From Paludibacterium purpuratum (GTDB lineage: Bacteria > Pseudomonadota > Gammaproteobacteria > Burkholderiales > Chromobacteriaceae): DNA of 64,000 nucleotides. A program made the position numbers and the translations under genes. The notes under the pieces were generated by a model. The model did no database searches. It was not told the DNA's origin and was given only the letters and a program-made list of their open reading frames with translations. Of this stretch, positions 36,885 to 45,920 are shown in pieces. The stretch spans positions 62,001 through 126,000 of the forward strand of contig NZ_SNZP01000006.1 in assembly GCF_004363805.1 (NCBI RefSeq), written 5' to 3'. The first letter of the stretch is position 1, and the number at the start of each line of letters is the position of its first letter.

Positions 36885-37493
36885 ATGCGCATGATTTTAA
36901 CGATGGCCTTGCTGTTTACCGTGTCTACCCCGGCCTTGGCCGAGGAGGCGTCGGCCCCGCCCAATCCGCTCAGCCCGTTGATCGGCGTGTGGGAGGGCGA
37001 TGCCGGTATCGACGTCGCACCGGCACAGAAAAAGACCGGACTGCCGCCTGGCTCGGCGGCCACCAGCCCGTATTTTGAGCGTATCACCATCACCGACGGT
37101 CCGAGCGCCACCAACGCCAGCGAACAGGATTTGGTGTCGGTGGCTTATCACCAGCAGGTCTTTCGCAAATCGGATCAAAAACAGTTTCACGACCAGATCG
37201 GCTACTGGATTTGGGATAAGAAGAACCAAAAGCTCATCGATTCGTTTTGTATCCCGCGCGGTGTCTGTATCACGGCGGAAGGCCCGCTGAAGCATCCCGG
37301 CGAATTCGCCGTCAACATGCTGCGCGCCGCCGAGGCTTCTTTTGCCGCCAAGAACGCGCAAACCCGCGCCTTCGAGATCAGCATGAAATTAAACGGCGAC
37401 GGCTCGCTGTCTTACACCCAAAAGACCGATCTCTTCATCTACGGGCGGCCGTTTACCCATATCGACGCCAGCACATTGAAAAAGAAGGGCTGA
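36885..37493 (+). CDS. Exported heme-binding beta-barrel (nitrobindin/FABP-like) protein
   Basis: 202 residues from the ATG at 36885, which has GGAGATCGAAA upstream. A Sec signal peptide ends in STPALAEEA. The mature domain begins PLIGVWEGDAGIDVAP, with the GxWxG signature of the heme-binding beta-barrel (nitrobindin-like/DUF1794) family, and continues to FERITITDGP then a run of strands. Its role is not known. It is convergent with glpR (3 nt apart) and has no shared operon. Confidence 0.65.
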   Translation: MRMILTMALLFTVSTPALAEEASAPPNPLSPLIGVWEGDAGIDVAPAQKKTGLPPGSAATSPYFERITITDGPSATNASEQDLVSVAYHQQVFRKSDQKQFHDQIGYWIWDKKNQKLIDSFCIPRGVCITAEGPLKHPGEFAVNMLRAAEASFAAKNAQTRAFEISMKLNGDGSLSYTQKTDLFIYGRPFTHIDASTLKKKG

Positions 37494-37496
37494 CCG

Positions 37497-38261
37497 CTAG
37501 GGCGCGATGTACAACTCCACGTGCGCCTCTTTGATGACGGCCGCCATTTCCTCCGGCGGCGCCTGGTCGGTGAACAGGGCCGTCACCCGGGACAGCGGCC
37601 CCAACTCCACCATCGATGGCCGGCCGAACTTGGAATGGTCGGCCACCAGGAAGACATTGCGGGACTGATTGATGATGGCATCCGAGGTGCGTACCTCGCG
37701 CATATCGTAGTCGCGCAGCGTGCCGTCGGTCTCGATACTGGAAATGCCGATGATGCCGTAGTCGACCTTGAACTTGCGGATGAACTCGATGGTGGACTCG
37801 CCGATGATGCCCATATCGCGCGGCCGCATCACACCGCTGGCGACGATCACCTCGCAATCCGGGTAGTTGCACATCATCGCCGCCACGTTGAGGTTATTGG
37901 TGATCACATGCAGGCCGTGATGATTGTGCAGCGCTTTCGCCACCTCCTCGGTGGTGGTGCCCAGATTGATGAACAACGAAGCGTGATTGGGAATTTGCTC
38001 GGCCACCAATTTGGCGATGCGTCGCTTCTCGTCGATACACATCACCTGGCGCGTGTTGTAAGCCACATTCTCAACACTGGATTGCGCGCTGGCACCGCCG
38101 TGAATGCGCTGTAGCAGCCGATTGTCGGCCAACAGCGTGATGTCGCGCCGGATGGTTTGGTGGGTGACGCCAAAGTGGTTGGCCAGCGCCTCGACCGTGA
38201 CATGGCCTTCGCGCTGAACCATGCCAAGGAGTTCTTGTTGCCGTTGGTTAAGAATGATCAT
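37497..38261 (-). CDS. glpR: GlpR, DeoR-family repressor of glycerol catabolism
   Basis: 254 residues. The N-terminal DeoR-type HTH is in VEALANHFGVTHQTIRRDIT (about residues 21-40), followed by LQRIHGGASAQ (about 51-61). The sugar-phosphate sensing domain contains LFINLGTTTEEVAKAL (about 98-113). GlpR represses glp genes and is released by glycerol 3-phosphate. It is a separate gene from glpKF/glpD but 1.1 kb upstream of glpK. Position and length match GlpR better than other DeoR proteins. Confidence 0.85.
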   Translation of the reverse strand: MIILNQRQQELLGMVQREGHVTVEALANHFGVTHQTIRRDITLLADNRLLQRIHGGASAQSSVENVAYNTRQVMCIDEKRRIAKLVAEQIPNHASLFINLGTTTEEVAKALHNHHGLHVITNNLNVAAMMCNYPDCEVIVASGVMRPRDMGIIGESTIEFIRKFKVDYGIIGISSIETDGTLRDYDMREVRTSDAIINQSRNVFLVADHSKFGRPSMVELGPLSRVTALFTDQAPPEEMAAVIKEAHVELYIAP

Positions 38262-38346
38262 TTATCGGGTGCGCACGCAGGCTCAAGTTGATCGGCATGG
38301 GAATATTTCGCGGATTATACAGGGGCGATAGACGGAAAACAGTCTC

Positions 38347-38940
38347 TCATGCCGCCTGGCCACGCCGTAACGCCACATATTGCAGCAGCATGATGGTCTT
38401 GCCGTCGACGATCTCGCCGGTGCGCACCATGTCCAGCGCCGTGGCGAGCGGCAACTCGATCACCTCGATGTCCTCGCCCTCCTCCTCGACCCCGCCGCCA
38501 CATTCGACACTGTCGGCGGGTTGGTAATCGGCGACAAAGAAATAGAGTTTCTCCGTCACCGAGCCCGGGCTCATATACGCCTCGAACACCTTTTCCACGT
38601 CGCGCACCCGATAGCCGGTTTCTTCCGCCACTTCGGCCCGGATACGCTCTTCCGGCGCAGCATCGTCCAGCAAACCTGCCGGCGCCTCGATCAACATGCC
38701 GTCATGGCCATTGACGAAGACGGGAAAACGGAACTGCCGCACCAACACCACCGTGTCGCGCCGCCGGTCGTGCAACAGCAACACCGCACCATTGCCGCGA
38801 TCGTAGGTCTCGCGACTTTGTCGCTGCCAGACGCCGTCTTGGCGCAGAAAATCGAAGGTGGTCTTTTTCAGCACATACCAATCGTCGGAGAGGATTTCGC
38901 TTTTTAGAATGCGCACGCGTTCGGAAGTCGCCAACTTCAT
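38347..38940 (-). CDS. nudK: Nudix hydrolase, GDP-mannose pyrophosphatase type
   Basis: 197 residues from the ATG at 38940, preceded by GGGG; two further ATGs lie 12-18 nt upstream. The Nudix box is GLLDDAAPEERIRAEVAEET (GX5EX7REUXEEXGU), and EAYMSPGSVTEKLYFFVADY then CGGGVEEEGEDIEVIELPL match E. coli NudK closely. NudK hydrolyses GDP-mannose and related nucleotide sugars. It is divergent from a DeoR-family gene; the intervening 88 nt contain a two-copy repeat. Confidence 0.87.
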   Translation of the reverse strand: MKLATSERVRILKSEILSDDWYVLKKTTFDFLRQDGVWQRQSRETYDRGNGAVLLLHDRRRDTVVLVRQFRFPVFVNGHDGMLIEAPAGLLDDAAPEERIRAEVAEETGYRVRDVEKVFEAYMSPGSVTEKLYFFVADYQPADSVECGGGVEEEGEDIEVIELPLATALDMVRTGEIVDGKTIMLLQYVALRRGQAA

Positions 38941-38980
38941 GCCATACCCCATTGTCATTGATACGGCAAAAACTTATCAT

Positions 38981-39017
38981 GCATGTTCGTGCAATAACAA
39001 GCATTTTCGTGCAAAAA
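38981..39017. promoter_or_regulatory. Two-copy operator of the DeoR-family gene
   Basis: GCATGTTCGTGCAATAA (38981-38997) and GCATTTTCGTGCAAAAA (39001-39017) are direct repeats with two mismatches, 20 bp apart, the same face of the helix. Each contains an ATKTTCG core like the DeoR-family GlpR half-site. The second ends 12 nt before the start codon, so binding would block it. Confidence 0.7.
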
Positions 39018-39028
39018 GGAAATTCGCC

Positions 39029-39784
39029 ATGCTGACCGAGCAGCGCAAACAAGACATCCTCACCTTGTTAGGCAAAGAAGGCCAAGTATTCTCAGGCGCG
39101 CTCAGCCTGCGCTATGGCGTCTCGGAAGATACCGTGCGCCGCGACCTGCGCGAACTGGCGGCAGAGGGAAAACTGCAGCGGGTGCACGGCGGCGCGCTGC
39201 CCGCCTCGCGAGCCGCGGCCGACTTCGCGCACAGGTTGCCGATCGAGTCGGCCAGCAAACGCGCGGTTGCCGCAGCCGCCGCGCGCATGATCGACAGCGG
39301 CCAGACCGTACTGATCGATGGCGGCACCACCGCCGTGGCGCTGGCACGGCAATTACCGGCCACCCTCAACGCCACCGTCGCGACGCACAGTCCCAGCGTC
39401 GCCGTGGCCTTGGTCGACCACCCCGGCATCGAGGTCATTCTGATTGGCGGCAAGTTATTCAAACATTCGATTGTCAGCGTCGGCAGTGCGGCGCTCGACG
39501 CCTTGGCGCCGATCCGCGCCGATCTGTTCTTCATGGGGGTGACGGGTGTGCACCCGAGTGCCGGTTTGAGTACCGGCGATCTGGAGGAGGCTTACATGAA
39601 ACGCGCCTTGGCCGCGCATGCCGCCGAAACCATCGTCTTGGCGTCGACGGAAAAACTCCACACCGCCTCGCGCTACCGTATCGGCGGACTGGAAATGGCC
39701 AGTACCATCCTGGTCGAGCCGGGATGCGACGAGGCTTTACTCGCGCCGCTATGCAGCGCAGGCGGCAACGTCCTGCGCGCATAA
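39029..39784 (+). CDS. DeoR-family transcriptional regulator
   Basis: 251 residues from the ATG at 39029; the earlier 57 codons are not family-like. An N-terminal DeoR HTH is in LSLRYGVSEDTVRRDLRELA (about residues 26-45) with LQRVHGGALPAS after it. The C-terminal sensing domain has VLIDGGTTAVALARQLPATL. The regulated sugar pathway is unknown; it is divergent from nudK. Its own promoter region carries two direct repeats, so it is probably autoregulated. Confidence 0.87.
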   Translation: MLTEQRKQDILTLLGKEGQVFSGALSLRYGVSEDTVRRDLRELAAEGKLQRVHGGALPASRAAADFAHRLPIESASKRAVAAAAARMIDSGQTVLIDGGTTAVALARQLPATLNATVATHSPSVAVALVDHPGIEVILIGGKLFKHSIVSVGSAALDALAPIRADLFFMGVTGVHPSAGLSTGDLEEAYMKRALAAHAAETIVLASTEKLHTASRYRIGGLEMASTILVEPGCDEALLAPLCSAGGNVLRA

Positions 39785-39871
39785 AACGCAAGTTCGGCAG
39801 TCAATCGGACAATCCGGGGCTAGGATAAAGTATCGGCAACGCCGACTTTGCCCTGATGCGCGAGGAATATC

Positions 39872-40255
39872 GTGAATCATCCAGAAGCCCGTCTCGATCT
39901 GTCGATGCTCAGCCAGCAACTAGGCGAGGCTTCGGTACCGTTGTTGCGCGAGCTCTATCACCTACTCGAACACGACCTATCGCTGGCCCTGGTGTTGGGC
40001 GAGCTGGGCCGCACCAACGCCGGTCGACGCATCCCGTCGGCGCGTCATAACCAATGCCACGATCTCTCGCTGGCCACCGGTATTCCGCGCGCCACCGTGC
40101 GCCGCAAACTGCACAAGCTACAAAGTCTGGGCTGGCTAGAGACGGATGCGCGAGGCAGGCTGGCGCTGACGCCGCTGGCACGCGAACAGTGGTCCGACAT
40201 CAACCGACGCTTCTGGGCTCGCCTGCGCCAAGCATTGGCGCATCTGGAAGAATAA
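39872..40255 (+). CDS. Winged-helix transcriptional regulator, MarR/IclR-like
   Basis: 127 residues from a GTG with GAGGAA upstream. A winged helix-turn-helix is at residues 68-110: DLSLATGIPRATVRRKLHKL then GWLETDARGRLALTP. The N-terminal half is a helical dimerisation region. There is no ligand domain beyond this. It is downstream of the DeoR gene by 87 nt and may be separate. Target unknown. Confidence 0.65.
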   Translation: MNHPEARLDLSMLSQQLGEASVPLLRELYHLLEHDLSLALVLGELGRTNAGRRIPSARHNQCHDLSLATGIPRATVRRKLHKLQSLGWLETDARGRLALTPLAREQWSDINRRFWARLRQALAHLEE

Positions 40256-40283
40256 GGAGGATGGGCCAAGGCCCTCGTGACAG

Positions 40284-40487
40284 TTACTGGCGGGCGTTCA
40301 GGTAGGCATCGGCCATGTAGACGGCGCTTTCCAGGCCCAACATGGAACGAAAGGTCACTTCGACCTTGCGGCCCAGTTCGCGGACTTGCGTCACTTCAAA
40401 CGAGGTCACTTGGCCATCGTCGTGATGTTCGTCGACCCGGAAGCCGGGACGCAATTGGCTGATTTTCATCATCATAGGAATATCCAT
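40284..40487 (-). CDS. Small hypothetical protein
   Basis: 67 residues, MDIPMMMKISQLRPGFRVDE and on, soluble, with a strand-rich middle (TSFEVTQVRELGRKVEVTFR). Codon use resembles the neighbours. No family recognised. The start may also be one of three ATGs at residues 5-7. It is convergent with the winged-helix gene, 28 nt apart. Confidence 0.5.
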   Translation of the reverse strand: MDIPMMMKISQLRPGFRVDEHHDDGQVTSFEVTQVRELGRKVEVTFRSMLGLESAVYMADAYLNARQ

Positions 40488-40778
40488 TTCTTTATTTAAA
40501 TTTTCGTGAATGGAGGTAAACAGGCAGAGCGCGACATAAAGACCATCGGTTCGACAGCACGCGCTTACGGGATTAAAACTAAGGAAGTACCGCTTGGAAA
40601 GGGGGACTACGTGGCTTTAACAACTTATGCACAGCTTAACTCACGCTCGCATTCTACCACCGCCACCACTTATGTCAATAGGCTTAGCAAAAATGTTTAG
40701 TAATGAGGCTTGGATGATTCACCGCGCCTTCAGGCACGACTCCGCCATCCCTGTCGCATCGCCCCACCTGGTCAATGC
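40488..40778. other. Gene-free stretch before the TetR gene
   Basis: 291 nt. A 64-codon plus-strand frame at 40506-40700 has no ribosome site or family. The region is less GC-rich than the surroundings. It should hold the promoter of the small minus-strand gene and the end of the tetR transcript; no T-run hairpin is visible. Confidence 0.4.
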
Positions 40779-41342
40779 TCAAACAAGCGACTCGACCAAT
40801 AGCCGCAAATTGGCCAAGGCCCTCTCGGGCGAGGCCTCGAACTGCGCCTGGACGATGGCGCCGTCGATCGCCATCGCCGCCAGGCGTGCGATCTGCGTGC
40901 GTCGCTCGTTGTCAGGCAGCAACGTCTCGATCTCGGCGGTCATTTCCTGTTTGTGGCGTTTGACGATGTCTAGCAGCGCCGGCTGCGAACCGCCCAGCTC
41001 CACCGCGGCATTGATGAACGCACAGCCGCGATAGGTCTCTTCGTCCAGCCACTCCGCCAAGGCTGGCGGCAGCGCCGCCAGTCCGCCGGCGCCATGACGC
41101 TGCAGCGCGGCTTTGAACCAGGCCATCCAACGTTCGTGCCGGTCATCCAAATACGCCCGGATCAATTCGTTCTTGCTCGGGAAGTGCCGATAGAACGTCA
41201 CCTTGGTCACGCCGGACTCGGCGATCACGCGGTCGATGCCGGTGGCACGTATGCCATCGCGGTAAAACAAATCGTGCGCAGTACGCAGAATCCGCTCGCG
41301 GGCGGGCAAATCGGCGTATCGGAGGGATGGTGAGGTCGTCAT
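40779..41342 (-). CDS. TetR-family repressor
   Basis: 187 residues from the ATG at 41342; a longer frame upstream crosses the operator. The HTH is in GIRATGIDRVIAESGVTKVT then FYRHFPSKNELIRAYLDDRH (about residues 30-68). The C-terminal domain binds a ligand and includes YRGCAFINAAVELGGS, similar to TetR proteins of the type that guards detoxification genes. It is divergent from the NTF2-like gene, and two matching operators lie between them. Confidence 0.88.
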   Translation of the reverse strand: MTTSPSLRYADLPARERILRTAHDLFYRDGIRATGIDRVIAESGVTKVTFYRHFPSKNELIRAYLDDRHERWMAWFKAALQRHGAGGLAALPPALAEWLDEETYRGCAFINAAVELGGSQPALLDIVKRHKQEMTAEIETLLPDNERRTQIARLAAMAIDGAIVQAQFEASPERALANLRLLVESLV

Positions 41343-41349
41343 GCCCCGA

Positions 41350-41407
41350 TTGTAGACAAGTCTGTCCACCTCGGCTACATTAGCGATGTAGACAGACCTG
41401 TCTACAT
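41350..41407. promoter_or_regulatory. Two operators for the TetR-family repressor
   Basis: The second site (41386-41407) has perfect 10-bp arms, ATGTAGACAG and CTGTCTACAT, around AC; its core is TGTAGACA-N4-TGTCTACA. The first (41351-41370) is TGTAGACA-N4-TGTCCACC with the same spacing and two mismatches. Both lie between the TetR gene and its divergent neighbour. Confidence 0.8.
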
Positions 41408-41430
41408 AAACCATCCGACTGGAGCACACC

Positions 41431-41937
41431 ATGGAAACCCGTCCCCCACTTCCTCCCTTCACTCTCGAAACCGCCATCCAAAAGGTGCGCTTGGCGGAAG
41501 ACGCCTGGAACAGCCGCGACCCGGCCAAAGTCGCGTTGGCCTACACAATGGACACCAACTGGCGCAACCGCGCGGAATTTCCGCAAGGGCGGGAGCAAGC
41601 ACGGCAACTGCTCGAACGTAAATGGGTACGAGAACTGGACTACCGGCTGATCAAGGAGCTCTGGGCTTTCTCGGCAAACCGTATCGCCGTGTGTTTCGCC
41701 TACGAATGGCACGACGACGCCGGCAACTGGTTTCGCAGCTACGGTAACGAAAATTGGGAATTCAATGCCGACGGTTTGATGCAGCATCGTTTCGCCAGCA
41801 TCAACGACCAGCCGATCAGGGCGGAGGAGCGCAAATTCTTCTGGCCATTGGGGCGCCGCCCCGACGACCACCCCGGCTTGTCGGCGCTAGGGCTTTGTGT
41901 CGCCTTCCAGCCAGCGGGGGTTAATAGCGCACCATGA
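41431..41937 (+). CDS. NTF2-like protein (DUF1348 family)
   Basis: 168 residues, [20 protein letters not shown] onwards. The DUF1348 pattern is visible in [20 protein letters not shown] (about residues 27-46), then [20 protein letters not shown], and [20 protein letters not shown] (about 93-112). Nuclear transport factor 2-like proteins bind or turn over small ligands; the activity is unknown. Regulation by the divergent TetR gene is likely because both operators lie just before it. Its end overlaps the convergent solute-binding gene by 17 nt. Confidence 0.85.
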   Translation: METRPPLPPFTLETAIQKVRLAEDAWNSRDPAKVALAYTMDTNWRNRAEFPQGREQARQLLERKWVRELDYRLIKELWAFSANRIAVCFAYEWHDDAGNWFRSYGNENWEFNADGLMQHRFASINDQPIRAEERKFFWPLGRRPDDHPGLSALGLCVAFQPAGVNSAP

Positions 41938-42673
41938 TTTTCTCATAGCGCCCGTCGCGTTTGGCGTGTTCGAGCGCCTTGTCGAACACGTCGCGCAAAT
42001 GCGCGTCGCGGAACACCATTTGATAATCGGTCGGCGGAAATATCGCGAACAGGCTGACCGGTTGCTGCGTATTCACGTGGCCCGCGACAATGCCATTGAA
42101 GTAGCGGAAGATTTTCCAGTCGGCGATCGCCACATCGACATGCCCGCTGAACAACAGATTGTTCTCGATCCATTGCGGCGAGGCTTCCTGGTAGCTGGCA
42201 TTGTGCTCGGTCATGTGGCGGAAGGTCTCGCCCAAGACAAGATGGGCGTTCTGGAAAGCCACCACGCGGTACGCGGACAAGTCGTCGATCGAATGCAGGG
42301 CAACACCCCGCTTGGCGAGCGCGATGGCCACGTTCTGGTACTGGATGTACGGCGAGGAATAATACCCGGGCAAGCCGCTGGTTTCGCGCACCGTCGCCGC
42401 CGCGTCGAATTCGCCGATACGGACCAGCGAGATCAAGCGGGCCGGCGGCACAAACGTCGGCTCAAGGCGATAGCCCATGTCCGAGACGATCATGTCGATC
42501 AACTCATACTCCAGCCCGCGGCGCTCTCCTTCTATAATGTAGGGCGGTTTATTCAGACCAAACAGCACATGCAGGGCCGGTGGCGCGGCACACGCCGGCA
42601 GCGCCAACGCCATCGCCGACATCACGACACCTACCCTCCGCCAGAATAAACACTGCCTCAGAATGAGTCGCAT
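41921..42673 (-). CDS. Periplasmic solute-binding protein, family 3 (transporter substrate-binding domain)
   Basis: 250 residues from the ATG at 42673. A signal peptide ends in ALALPACAA. The mature domain begins [20 protein letters not shown] (about residues 33-52) with the [15 protein letters not shown] block after it, and [10 protein letters not shown] near the end. This is the SBP_bac_3 fold, which binds amino acids or acts as a sensor. No permease or ATPase genes are adjacent, so it may serve a distant transporter or a signal system. Confidence 0.8.
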   Translation of the reverse strand: MRLILRQCLFWRRVGVVMSAMALALPACAAPPALHVLFGLNKPPYIIEGERRGLEYELIDMIVSDMGYRLEPTFVPPARLISLVRIGEFDAAATVRETSGLPGYYSSPYIQYQNVAIALAKRGVALHSIDDLSAYRVVAFQNAHLVLGETFRHMTEHNASYQEASPQWIENNLLFSGHVDVAIADWKIFRYFNGIVAGHVNTQQPVSLFAIFPPTDYQMVFRDAHLRDVFDKALEHAKRDGRYEKIMVRY

Positions 42674-42748
42674 CGCCGCCTCGCCGATCCAGATCCCCCC
42701 CATTTCACCATACTCGAAGCTTGTGCTTCCTGCCTGCGACAAGTACCG

Positions 42749-43204
42749 TCAGATCAACGTTTTGCGCAAAAAAACTCGGGCATTGCCTGCCGGTTGGCAT
42801 TCGATCCGGCCGAACTCGCGGTACCCCTGCTTGAGGTAAAACCCAGGGGCCTGGATCTCCATGGTAAACAGCAGCGCCTCGCGACAACCGCGCCGACAGG
42901 CTTCCGACTCGGCGATGGCGAGAAGACGCCCCCCCCCCAAGCCCTGCCCGCGGAGCGATTCGGGCAAATACACATAATTGACGAACAACACGCCAAGCGA
43001 CGTGCGCCCGACCAGACCACCGAGACATTGGCCGGAGACAGGATCGGACACCAAGACATCGAGCGGCTGGTTGTCGGCAATGCCGGTCTCTTCGACGTTG
43101 AAGGCGTCCAGGCGGTCGCTGATCAGTCTGCGCGCGTCTTCATCGGCATCCGCCGCCAACGTGAGAACGACATCGCTCGTTGCCATTTCATTTTCTATCA
43201 TCAT
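42749..43204 (-). CDS. GNAT-family N-acetyltransferase
   Basis: 151 residues. The acetyl-CoA-binding motif A is in LPESLRGQGLGGGRLLAIAE (about residues 79-98), and FVNYVYLPESLRGQGL belongs to motif A as well; TMEIQAPGFYLKQGYREFGR matches motif B. The acetylated substrate is unknown. The motif A coding DNA contains ten consecutive G bases, and RGQGLGGGRLL has one residue more than the common RGxGxGxxLL spacing. A ribosome site (AGGTATTACATG region) is weak; a second ATG lies at codon 2. Confidence 0.85.
   Translation of the reverse strand: MMIENEMATSDVVLTLAADADEDARRLISDRLDAFNVEETGIADNQPLDVLVSDPVSGQCLGGLVGRTSLGVLFVNYVYLPESLRGQGLGGGRLLAIAESEACRRGCREALLFTMEIQAPGFYLKQGYREFGRIECQPAGNARVFLRKTLI
42929..42938 (-). 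repeat. G10 homopolymer tract inside the acetyltransferase gene
   Basis: The plus strand has ten C bases in a row, which is GGGGGGGGGG on the coding strand and encodes the Gly-Gly-Gly of motif A. The count leaves the frame open. A gain or loss of one base by slippage would frameshift the gene. Confidence 0.85.
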
Positions 43205-43425
43205 GTAATACCTTAAAGTTTATGCAGACCAAGCATAATCACAACGGCAGTCAATGACAAATAGATACAGCCACTCGGAGTGATGCCCATGCAGAAATCC
43301 GCGCACGGCTCGCCGACCATGGCAATCCATGCTTTTTGTTGACAGTTGGTGACAAAAGGACAAACACTTCAATAACACTATTATAAAAGTGGGTATTAGT
43401 CAGATACCCTCCTGAGGAGCGTTCT

Positions 43426-45060
43426 ATGTCTCGCCTATATCGGATGGATGTCAAAACACGCTTGGCGATTGTCTTGGCAGTCGCATTCTCTTGTCTCATC
43501 GGCCTCTCGATATTCGCCCTCTCCAATTTGCGCGAGGCGGAAATGCAGGCTCACCGCACGCGTATCCATCACTTGACCGACCTGGCGACCGCCGTGGTCA
43601 ACAACTATGTCAAGTTGGCGCAAAGCGGCAAGCTCAGCACGCCCGAAGCACAGCGACAAGCCATAGAAGCGGTGCGCGCCATGCGTTTCGGCAACAACGA
43701 CTACTTCTTCATCTACAACTTCGACGGCCAGGCCCAGCTGGTGGTCGGCAATCCCAAGCTGGAAGGCAAGAACATGCTCGGCAAAGTCGATGCCAAGGGC
43801 TATCCGCTGTGGGACAACATCGTGCGCCTGGGCAAAGAAGGCGGCGGTTACCTGGAGATCTACTGGTTCCCGCGCGCCGGCAGCGACACCCCGATCCCCA
43901 AGCTGGGCTACGTCGCCGCCATCCCCGAGTGGCAATGGTCGCTTGGCACCGGGGTCTATATCGACGACGTCAACGAAATCCTGATGCACCACGCCATCAA
44001 CTACGCCATCGCCGTGGTACTGGCCCTGCTGTTGGCCGGCGGCATCGGGCTTAGCGTCGCGCGCAGCATCGTGCGGCAACTGGGCGGCGAACCGACGCAA
44101 CTGATGGCCATCATGCAGCGCGCCGCCGCCGGCGATCTCAGCACCCATTTCCCGGTACGCGGCGGCACCGACAGCGTACTAGCCCGTCTGAAGGAAATGC
44201 TGCAAGGGCTGGGCGGACTGGCACAGGAGGTGCGCCAAGCATCGGCCGACCTGGAGAAGAGCGCCAAAGTGGTCGCCACTACGTCGAGCAACGTACTGAA
44301 AATGGCCAGCGAACAGGCGGACGGCACCAGTGCCATGGCCGCAGCGATGGAAGAAATGACGGTGGCGATCAATCACATCGCCGACAACGCCCGCGATACC
44401 GAAGCGGACTCAAGCGCCTCGGCGGAACAGGCCGGGCATGGCGCCGAACAAGCACATAAAGCCGTCGCTCGCATCCAGGAACTGGTACAAACCGCCCAGG
44501 GCGCCACCGACAGCGTCAGCGGGCTGGTCGCGCGCGCCAATGAGATCGGCACCATTACCTCGGTGATCAAGGAAGTCGCCGCGCAAACCAACCTGCTGGC
44601 GCTCAACGCCGCCATCGAGGCTGCGCGCGCCGGCGAACAAGGCCGCGGCTTCGCGGTAGTGGCAGACGAAGTGCGCGGCCTGGCGGAGCGCACGGCCAAC
44701 GCCACGGTCGAAATCGAGCAAATGATTCAGGCCATACAGGAAGAAACCCGCTCCGCGGTCGACCTGCTGAGCCATGCCGTACCGCAGGCGCGCGATGGCG
44801 CCGAACTGACTGAAGCCACCGCCGAACTGCTGCAACAGTTGCGAGCCAACTCGAACCTGACGTTGACACGCGTGCGCGACGTGGCCGACTCGACCCGAGA
44901 ACAAAGCCAGGCAAGCACCGACATCGCCCAGCAAGTGGAACGCATTGCCAACGTAGTGCAGGAAACCCGCCGCGCCATGGATCATGCCGCGCAAGAGGTG
45001 GCGCACCTGGAGCAGCTGTCGCAGTCGCTGCATCAGGGTGTCGAGCGCTTCCAGATCTAA
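43426..45060 (+). CDS. Methyl-accepting chemotaxis protein with single-Cache sensor
   Basis: 544 residues. Membrane segment 1 (about 12-33) and segment 2 (about 190-212) enclose a periplasmic sCache-type domain, with [20 protein letters not shown] (about 87-106) and [12 protein letters not shown], and the [20 protein letters not shown] end. A HAMP region follows, then the methylation helices and the conserved hairpin tip [20 protein letters not shown] (about 381-400). It senses a small ligand, possibly a carboxylate, and signals through CheA/CheW. It stands alone between the acetyltransferase and the DJ-1-like gene. Confidence 0.93.
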   Translation: MSRLYRMDVKTRLAIVLAVAFSCLIGLSIFALSNLREAEMQAHRTRIHHLTDLATAVVNNYVKLAQSGKLSTPEAQRQAIEAVRAMRFGNNDYFFIYNFDGQAQLVVGNPKLEGKNMLGKVDAKGYPLWDNIVRLGKEGGGYLEIYWFPRAGSDTPIPKLGYVAAIPEWQWSLGTGVYIDDVNEILMHHAINYAIAVVLALLLAGGIGLSVARSIVRQLGGEPTQLMAIMQRAAAGDLSTHFPVRGGTDSVLARLKEMLQGLGGLAQEVRQASADLEKSAKVVATTSSNVLKMASEQADGTSAMAAAMEEMTVAINHIADNARDTEADSSASAEQAGHGAEQAHKAVARIQELVQTAQGATDSVSGLVARANEIGTITSVIKEVAAQTNLLALNAAIEAARAGEQGRGFAVVADEVRGLAERTANATVEIEQMIQAIQEETRSAVDLLSHAVPQARDGAELTEATAELLQQLRANSNLTLTRVRDVADSTREQSQASTDIAQQVERIANVVQETRRAMDHAAQEVAHLEQLSQSLHQGVERFQI

Positions 45061-45081
45061 AAACCGCGCAGACAGAGACAG

Positions 45082-45124
45082 AACCCGGTTGCCGCCGCCA
45101 TCGCTGGCTGGCCGCGGCCGGGTT
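45082..45124 (+). terminator. Hairpin after the chemoreceptor gene
   Basis: Arms AACCCGG and CCGGGTT with GC-rich DNA between them lie 22 nt after the stop. Only short T groups follow (TTCGTTC), so confidence is low. Confidence 0.4.
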
Positions 45125-45231
45125 CGTTCAAATTCGCCACAGGATGACAACAACAACTAGACGACCGGTCTACTCGATAGTATATTGCTGTCAGCACGCT
45201 CTATTTCCATCACGGATAAAAGGTATTACTC

Positions 45232-45909
45232 ATGAAAATCCTGCTTGTCCTCACTTCTCACGATCAACTCGGCGACACTGGCGAAAAAACTGGCTTTTGG
45301 CTGGAAGAACTGGCTGCCCCCTATTACACCTTCACCGATGCCGGCGCCGAACTGACGCTGGCATCGGTGAAGGGCGGCCAACCGCCGCTCGACCCGAAAA
45401 GCAACGAACCGGCCTTCCGCACCGAAGCCACGCTGCGTTTCGAGGCGGATGCCAGCGCCACCCACGCCCTGGCGCACAGCAAGAAACTCTCCGATGTCGC
45501 CTTCGCCGATTTCGACGCGGTGTTCTACCCCGGCGGTCACGGGCCATTGTGGGATCTGGCCGAAGACCCGGTCTCGATCGCGCTCATCGAACGAAGCATC
45601 CAGGCCGGCAAACCGGTCGCGGTGGTCTGCCATGCTCCCGGCGTACTGCGCCACGTCAAGGGCGCCGATGGCCAACCACTGGTAGCCGGCAAAACGGTCA
45701 CCGGGTTCAGTAATAGCGAAGAAGCCGCCGTCGGCCTGACCGACATCGTGCCGTTCCTGGTGGAAGATATGCTCAAGGCAAATGGCGGCCACTACACCAA
45801 GGGCCCAGACTGGCTACCGCATGTCGAAACCGACGGTTTGCTGATCACCGGCCAGAACCCAGGTTCGTCCGAAGCGACGGCGCATGCGCTACTCAAACTG
45901 CTAGCCTGA
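45232..45909 (+). CDS. DJ-1/PfpI-family protein (type 1 glutamine amidotransferase-like, Hsp31-type)
   Basis: 225 residues. The nucleophile cysteine is Cys133 in VVCHAPGVLRHV, with FYPGGHGPLWDLAED just before it. The N-terminal TGEKTGFWLEELAAP (about residues 17-31) is the Hsp31/glyoxalase III-type region with its acidic active-site residue. Such proteins convert methylglyoxal to lactate or act as chaperones; other PfpI proteins differ. A DUF1330 gene follows after 11 nt in the same direction. Confidence 0.87.
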   Translation: MKILLVLTSHDQLGDTGEKTGFWLEELAAPYYTFTDAGAELTLASVKGGQPPLDPKSNEPAFRTEATLRFEADASATHALAHSKKLSDVAFADFDAVFYPGGHGPLWDLAEDPVSIALIERSIQAGKPVAVVCHAPGVLRHVKGADGQPLVAGKTVTGFSNSEEAAVGLTDIVPFLVEDMLKANGGHYTKGPDWLPHVETDGLLITGQNPGSSEATAHALLKLLA

Positions 45910-45920
45910 AAGGAATCCAC

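Noticed and set aside
40506-40700. 64-codon plus-strand frame
   Set aside because: No family and no convincing ribosome site; probably chance.
43370-43420. Sigma-28 promoter before the Cache chemoreceptor
   Set aside because: TAAAAGTG and GTCAGATA are present, but the spacing is about four bases too short.
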